Shown here piece by piece: positions 59,835-64,000 of a stretch of DNA of 64,000 nucleotides. The position numbers and the translations under genes were made by a program. How positions within the stretch are numbered: the stretch's first letter is position 1; each line of letters begins with the position of its first letter. The notes under the pieces are model-generated. The model made no database searches. It worked only from the letters and a program-made list of their open reading frames with translations, and was not told where the DNA came from. Origin of the DNA: Pacificitalea sp040119125 (GTDB lineage: Bacteria; Pseudomonadota; Alphaproteobacteria; Rhodobacterales; Rhodobacteraceae); assembly GCA_040119125.1 (NCBI GenBank), contig JBEDTR010000005.1:124001-188000 (forward strand), read 5' to 3'.

Positions 59835-60803
59835 ATGACCAACACTATTGAATTTCACGACCGGATGCTGTCGCTCGGTCTCGCCCGCGTGTCTGAGGCT
59901 GCGGCCATGGCCTCCGCGCTGTTGATCGGGCGCGGTGACGAGAAGGCCGCCGATCAGGCCGCCGTCAATGCGATGCGCGATCAGCTCAACATGCTCGATA
60001 TCGATGGCACCGTGGTCATTGGTGAGGGCGAGCGTGACGAAGCCCCGATGCTTTATATCGGCGAGAAGGTCGGCACCGGCAACGGACCGCAGGTGGATAT
60101 CGCGCTGGACCCGCTGGAAGGCACGACGCTCACCGCCAAGGACATGCCCAACGCGCTGACCGTCATTGCCATGGCGCCGCGCGGCACGCTGCTGCATGCG
60201 CCCGATGTCTACATGGACAAGCTCGCCATCGGCCCCGGTTTCCCCGAAGGCGTCGTCAGCCTCGACATGAGCCCGCGCGAGCGGGTCGAAGCGCTAGCCC
60301 GCGCCAAGGGCTGCGACACCCGCGACATCACCCTCTGCGTGCTGGAACGCCCCCGGCATGAGGACATGATCGCCGAGCTGCGCGAAACCGGGGCCGCGAT
60401 CCGCCTGATTACCGACGGCGATGTGGCGGGCGTCATCCATTGCGCTGAAGCCTCGACCGGGATCGACATGTATATGGGCTCCGGCGGCGCCCCCGAAGGC
60501 GTGTTGGCCGCATCGGCGCTCAAATGCATGGGCGGGCAGATGTGGGGCCGGTTGTTGTTCCGCAACAATGATGAGGTTGGCCGCGCGCGCAAGGCCGGTC
60601 TGGAGGATCTCGACAAGATCTACACCCGCGACGAGCTGGTCACCCATGACGTGATCTTTGCCGCCACCGGCGTCACCGACGGCTCGGTCGTGTCGGGTAT
60701 CAAACGCGAGCCCGGCTATCTGACCACCGAGACGATCCTCATGCGCTCGAAAACCGGCTCCGTCCGCCGCATGACCTACCGCAACCCGATCAGCGCGATG
60801 TGA
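59835..60803 (+). CDS. glpX: Class II fructose-1,6-bisphosphatase
   Basis: This 322-residue protein has IDGTVVIGEGERDEAPMLYI with the metal-binding Glu, DIALDPLEGTTLTAK with the second metal site, and the GlpX signatures YMGSGGAPEGVLAASAL and DVIFAATGVTDGS. It hydrolyses fructose 1,6-bisphosphate in gluconeogenesis. AGGA six bases before the ATG at 59835 sets the start. The hom-glpX order is conserved in Rhodobacteraceae. The recJ gene that often follows is replaced here by a repeat array. Confidence 0.95.
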   Translation: MTNTIEFHDRMLSLGLARVSEAAAMASALLIGRGDEKAADQAAVNAMRDQLNMLDIDGTVVIGEGERDEAPMLYIGEKVGTGNGPQVDIALDPLEGTTLTAKDMPNALTVIAMAPRGTLLHAPDVYMDKLAIGPGFPEGVVSLDMSPRERVEALARAKGCDTRDITLCVLERPRHEDMIAELRETGAAIRLITDGDVAGVIHCAEASTGIDMYMGSGGAPEGVLAASALKCMGGQMWGRLLFRNNDEVGRARKAGLEDLDKIYTRDELVTHDVIFAATGVTDGSVVSGIKREPGYLTTETILMRSKTGSVRRMTYRNPISAM

Positions 60804-60812
60804 GACGGAGGC

Positions 60813-60841
60813 GGCAGGGGCAGTGCAGACACGCCCCTGCC
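60813..60841 (+). terminator. Hairpin downstream of glpX
   Basis: GGCAGGGGC (60813-60821) pairs perfectly with GCCCCTGCC (60833-60841) around an 11-base loop, nine bases after the glpX stop. There is no T-tract, so it may be Rho-assisted or a 3' end protector. Confidence 0.5.
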
Positions 60842-60870
60842 CCGTCGATGCCGCGTCGAGAGCGACATTA

Positions 60871-61034
60871 GCCTGCCCCCGGGGGATGGCGCTACTTCGG
60901 TCGAACCGCGCAGTTTATCTCAGTCAAAATCCTCCCCGTTCGGAGGTCAGCGAGGGGTGGCAAAACGCCAGCCCGCGGGGCCGGGCAGGCGCTCGCTCTC
61001 GCGCCCTTCCGGCTTGTTCGAGAGTGGTTGCGCG
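60871..61034 (+). repeat. Structured repeat array, copy A
   Basis: This is the first of three tandem units in the 651-base gene-free gap between glpX and gltX. It starts GCCTGCCCCCGGGGGATGGC and has CCTCCCCGTTCGGAGGTCAGCG. Hairpin 1 is CGCC-A-GCCCG with CGGGC-A-GGCG. Hairpin 2 is CGCTCTCG with CGAGAGTG (60994-61001 and 61019-61026, including one G-U pair). It ends GGTTGCGCG. The unit start is 208 bases before that of copy B. Confidence 0.8.
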
Positions 61035-61078
61035 CAGTTCCTCGGTCGTAGGGCATTGGCCCGCTGAGTGTGACGGAA

Positions 61079-61240
61079 GCCTGCCCGGGGGATGGCGCCG
61101 CAACATCTGAGCGGCGCGTTTTATCCCAACCACACCCCTCCCCGCCCTGAAGTCAGCGTGAGGTGGCAAAGCGCCAGCCCGCGGAACCGGGCAGGCGCTC
61201 GCTCTCGCGGCCTTTGGCCTTGTCCGAGAGCGGGTGCGCT
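61079..61240 (+). repeat. Structured repeat array, copy B
   Basis: This is the best-formed unit. It begins GCCTGCCCGGGGGATGGCG and contains TTTTATCCC, CCCTCCCCGCCCTGAAGTCAGCG and GAGGTGGCAAA. Hairpin 1 pairs GCGCC-A-GCCCG (61171-61181) with CGGGC-A-GGCGC (61188-61198). Hairpin 2 pairs CGCTCTCG (61200-61207) with CGAGAGCG (61225-61232) around a CGGCCTTTGGCC inner stem. Confidence 0.85.
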
Positions 61241-61265
61241 GAGTTCAGGGCGTCGGGTAACGTGA

Positions 61266-61424
61266 GCCTGCCCGTGGGATGGCTGCAACGGTCGAACGGA
61301 GCGCTTTATCCCGTCACCTAACTCCCTGCTCAGAGGTCAGGGCGAGGTGTCCAAGCGCCAACCCGCGGGAACGGGCAGGCGCTTGCCCGCGCGGCCTTCG
61401 GCCTTGTTCGCGGGCGGTTGTGCT
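61266..61424 (+). repeat. Structured repeat array, copy C
   Basis: This is the third tandem unit, 187 bases after copy B. It has GCCTGCCCGTGGGATGGC, GCGCTTTATCCC and AGAGGTCAGGGCGAGGTG. Hairpin 2 is GCCCGCG (61385-61391) with CGCGGGC (61409-61415) around CGGCCTTCGGCC. Compared with copy B the stem has two compensated changes, T-A to G-C and T-A to C-G. It ends 30 bases before the gltX stop. Confidence 0.85.
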
Positions 61425-61454
61425 CATGTCACAGGGTGGGGACCACCCGTCCCC

Positions 61455-62777
61455 TTAGATCGCCGGTTTTTTCTGCATCAGCGGCATCACGTCGCCCATA
61501 TCGGGGCCGCGCTCCATGCCGGTGACCGCGCGGCGGAGCGGCATGAACAGGCCTTTGCCCTTGCGGCCCGTGGCCTCTTTCACCCGGCCTGTCCAATCCG
61601 ACCAAGCGGCATCGTCATAGGGCGGCTCGCCCAGCATCGACAGGGCTTGGGCGATGAACTCGCGATCCTCGTCCGCCACCTGCGGCGCACCGCCGTCACG
61701 GAACAGATCCCACCAGCCGGCCATGTCGTCCAGCACAGTGATGTTTTCGCGCACGACCCGCCAGAACCGTTCGGCCAGCGGCGCCGGCACGCCCAGCGCG
61801 GCGATGCGCTCGGCCACCTGCGAGAATTCCAGCGATTGCAGATGCCGGGCGGTCAGCGGGAACAGGTCGTTCTCGTCGAATTTGGTCGGGGCCGAACCGA
61901 AATGCGACAGATCAAACCCGTCGATCAGCTCGTCGAGCGAGCTGCGCAGCTCCACCGGCTGCGATGAGCCCAGCCGCGCCATCAGCGACAGCAGGGCCAT
62001 CGGCTCCACCCCACGGGCGCGCAGATCGCGCAGGCTGAGCGTGCCCAGCCGCTTCGACAGCGCTTCGCCCTGCGGGCCGGTCAGCAGCGAGTGATGCGCG
62101 AAGGACGGCGGCGTGCCGCCCAGCGCCTCGATGATCTGGATCTGGGTCGCGGTGTTGGTCACATGGTCAGAGCCGCGTACAACATGGGTGATCCCCATCT
62201 CGGTGTCATCGACGACCGAGGCCAGCGTATAGAGAACCTGCCCATCGGCGCGGATCAGCACCGGATCAGACACGCTTGCCGCGTCGATGGAGATCGGGCC
62301 AAGGATGCCGTCTTCCCATTCGATCCGCTGCTGGTCGAGCTTGAACCGCCACACGCCATCGCCACGCTCGGCGCGCAGGCGGGCGCGGTCGTCGTCGGAC
62401 AGCGCCAGAGCGGCGCGGTCATAAACCGGCGGCTTGCCCATGTTGAGCTGCTTCTTGCGCTTCAGGTCCAGCTCGGTCGGGGTTTCGAACGCCTCGTAGA
62501 ACCGCGCCTTCTCGCGCAGCTCATCGGCGGCGGCGGCGTAGCGATCCATGCGGTCGGATTGCCGTTCCACCCGGTCCCATGTCAGGCCGAGCCACTCCAG
62601 ATCTTCCATGATCGCATCGGCATATTCCTGCTTCGAGCGTTCCGGGTCTGTATCGTCCAGCCGCAGGATGAACGTGCCGCCCTGCTTGCGGGCGATCAGC
62701 CAGTTGAACAGCGCGGTGCGCAGGTTACCGACATGGATATAGCCGGTGGGCGAAGGGGCGAAACGGGTCACGGTCAT
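61455..62777 (-). CDS. gltX: Glutamyl-tRNA synthetase (GltX1 type)
   Basis: This 440-residue class I synthetase begins MTVTRFAPSPTGYIHVGNLR, with the HIGH motif in the variant form HVGN. The KMSKS loop is EALSKRLGTLSL, and the metal/Glu-binding LRLDDTDPERSK and the DHVTNTATQIQ region are present. It charges tRNA-Glu, and in many alphaproteobacteria tRNA-Gln too for later amidation. The HVGN form and length match the first of the two gltX paralogues common in this family, so a second gltX probably exists elsewhere. The start lies 85 bases from the divergent metallopeptidase. Confidence 0.94.
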   Translation of the reverse strand: MTVTRFAPSPTGYIHVGNLRTALFNWLIARKQGGTFILRLDDTDPERSKQEYADAIMEDLEWLGLTWDRVERQSDRMDRYAAAADELREKARFYEAFETPTELDLKRKKQLNMGKPPVYDRAALALSDDDRARLRAERGDGVWRFKLDQQRIEWEDGILGPISIDAASVSDPVLIRADGQVLYTLASVVDDTEMGITHVVRGSDHVTNTATQIQIIEALGGTPPSFAHHSLLTGPQGEALSKRLGTLSLRDLRARGVEPMALLSLMARLGSSQPVELRSSLDELIDGFDLSHFGSAPTKFDENDLFPLTARHLQSLEFSQVAERIAALGVPAPLAERFWRVVRENITVLDDMAGWWDLFRDGGAPQVADEDREFIAQALSMLGEPPYDDAAWSDWTGRVKEATGRKGKGLFMPLRRAVTGMERGPDMGDVMPLMQKKPAI

Positions 62778-62861
62778 CGGGGATCTCCTTGGCCCGCTGC
62801 TCTTTCACAGCCGCGCGCGTTTGTCCATATGGAGGGCAGACCCGCCAACCCCGGAGCCGCC

Positions 62862-63290
62862 ATGACCGCCTCATCCGACCCCGCGCCGCATCACTGGGCC
62901 AGCGCCGCCGCGCCCGATCTCGACACATTTGCGCAGCTCGCCCATGAGGCCCGCGACGCCCTGCCCGCGCCCTTTGCCGATGCCGCCCGTGAGGTGCTGC
63001 TCAGGATCGAGGATTTCGGCCCCGATGACATGCTGGCGGAGATGGAGATCGACGACGCATTCGGGCTGACCGGCCTATATGATGGCATCCCGCTGACCGA
63101 ACGTTCGGTCATGCACCAGTTGGAACGCCCCGACACGATCTGGCTGTTCCGGCGTCCGATCCTCGATGAATGGGCCGAGCGGGGCAATGTCACGCTCGGC
63201 GCGCTGATCGGGCATGTGTTCGTGCATGAACTTGCCCATCATTTCGGCTGGTCTGATGAGCGGATCGCAGAGATCGACCGTTGGTGGTAA
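62862..63290 (+). CDS. Metallopeptidase family (zincin-like, DUF1025) protein
   Basis: This 142-residue protein carries a zinc-peptidase motif near its end, HVFVHELAHHFGWSDERIAEID (HExxH with downstream Asp/Glu). Just before the motif are an IGHVFVHE segment and an LFRRPILDEWAERGNV strand. This is the layout of the small bacterial zincin family (PF06262). GGAG five bases before the ATG sets the start. The family is predicted to be cytosolic and its substrates are unknown. Confidence 0.85.
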   Translation: MTASSDPAPHHWASAAAPDLDTFAQLAHEARDALPAPFADAAREVLLRIEDFGPDDMLAEMEIDDAFGLTGLYDGIPLTERSVMHQLERPDTIWLFRRPILDEWAERGNVTLGALIGHVFVHELAHHFGWSDERIAEIDRWW

Positions 63291-63473
63291 TGATCGCAGG
63301 ATTAGGCCTGTCGGCAGATGCGGAGACGTTCCATCTGCCCCCGAAGTGCTCGTACATACGCATCACGCGCAGGGCACCAGCAGGCGCTCATTAGATCAAC
63401 GCCGACGACCCGTGCCGCCAAGCTCACCACGCCGTGGCACCACTCGCGCCCCGGCCGAGCGGCCTGACTGGGC

Positions 63474-64000
63474 TCAACGGTCCACGTCGGGCCAGACCCC
63501 CGGATCGCGCCAGCGATTGACGATAGGATAGCGCCGGTCGAGCCAGAACGCCCGATTGGTCAGCCGTGGCCCCGGCGCGGACTGGAACCGTTTGTATTCG
63601 CTGATATAGATCAGGTGCTCGATCTTCTTCACCGTGGCCTCGTCGAAGCCTTCTGCGACGGCTTCGGCGACGCTGGCCTCCTGATCTACGAGCAATTCCA
63701 GAATGCGGTCCAGCACCTCATAGGGGGGCAGGCTGTCCTCGTCCTTCTGATCCTCGCGCAGTTCCGCCGAAGGCGGTTTGTCGATGACACGCGGCGGGAT
63801 CACCTCCCCCGCCGGGCCCATCATCCAGTCGCGGTGATTGGCGTTGCGCCAGCGGCAGGTCTCAAACACCCGCATCTTGTAGAGGTCCTTGATCGGATTA
63901 TAGCCGCCGTTCATATCGCCGTAGATCGTGGCATAACCCACTGCCACCTCGGATTTATTGCCCGTGGTCAGCAGCATTTCCCCGAACTTGTTCGACAGCG
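63474..64000 (-). CDS. nadE: NAD+ synthetase NadE, C-terminal part (runs off window)
   Basis: The frame is open to the window edge and gives the last roughly 175 residues of NadE. It has the nucleotide-binding MLLTTGNKSEVAVGYATIYGD preceded by LSNKFGE, GYNPIKDLYKMRVF, IIDKPPSAELRE-type sequence (VIDKPPSAELRE) and DEDSLPPYEVLD, with a C-terminus near YKRFQSAPGPRL. It amidates nicotinic acid adenine dinucleotide. The length of the tail fits the glutamine-dependent form, whose glutaminase domain would lie beyond the window. Confidence 0.93.
   Translation of the reverse strand, partial: LSNKFGEMLLTTGNKSEVAVGYATIYGDMNGGYNPIKDLYKMRVFETCRWRNANHRDWMMGPAGEVIPPRVIDKPPSAELREDQKDEDSLPPYEVLDRILELLVDQEASVAEAVAEGFDEATVKKIEHLIYISEYKRFQSAPGPRLTNRAFWLDRRYPIVNRWRDPGVWPDVDR

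Overview
The window is GC-rich chromosomal DNA from an alphaproteobacterium, almost certainly family Rhodobacteraceae (roseobacter/Rhodobacter group). The evidence is the general stress response cassette (HWE-type kinase, EcfG, NepR, PhyR), the riboflavin-nusB operon with a degenerate RibBX, the hom-glpX pair, KpsS/KpsC capsule genes, and the abundance of ABC and TRAP uptake operons. No plasmid, phage or IS backbone is visible. The codon bias is strong enough to produce long antisense shadow ORFs.

Layout, left to right. 1-4175: a circularly permuted ATP-grasp protein (cut by the window edge) and a transglutaminase/DUF2126 protein. 4303-5715: a GlcD-type FAD oxidase. 5952-9944: an FtsX-like permease, its ATPase and a divergent TesA arylesterase. 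9949-18589: a nine-gene, mostly overlapping minus-strand operon with an ABC uptake system, deaminase-like amidohydrolase, FAD oxidase, two flavodoxin-fold oxidoreductases, an Fe/2OG-type oxygenase and a creatininase-like amidase. A RidA-like gene is divergent from it. This looks like a catabolic route for a nitrogen-containing, perhaps pyrimidine-like, compound. 19294-22583: selenouridine synthase MnmH converges on a SelD fused to a flavoprotein. A tRNA-Met(CAU) follows, then a large autotransporter, an OmpA-like protein and a tiny membrane protein.

28803-38095 is a stress block: phospholipase D-like protein, HWE kinase, EcfG, NepR and divergent PhyR, then Dps, DUF1328 and DUF883 genes. Several of these have promoters of the EcfG form GGAAC-N16/18-GTT, including a palindromic divergent one. 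A holin-like membrane protein, a pseudo-receiver, a Crp/Fnr regulator and a formate/nitrite-type channel follow. 38192-43571: PsuG, ExoD and nusB-ribH-ribBX-unknown-ribE. 43790-48574: capsule export and Kdo-transfer genes. 48812-50948: glutamate dehydrogenase and a membrane protein.

51206-57808 is a second catabolic operon: isochorismatase-fold amidase, amidohydrolase, HAD hydrolase, DctPQM TRAP transporter and a TetR regulator, with a palindrome at the promoter. 57976-64000: a lipoprotein, hom, glpX, an array of three structured repeats, gltX, a small metallopeptidase and the 3' part of nadE.

The least explained signal is a family of intergenic repeats about 160 bases long: three in tandem at 60871-61424, one at 48611-48765 and a diverged fragment near 5851. 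All are in the same orientation. They carry two consecutive hairpins, and the second shows compensatory base changes between copies, so it is likely a structured RNA or REP-like element. Start codons given here often differ from the longest ORF because a ribosome binding site or ATGA/TGATG overlap decides them.
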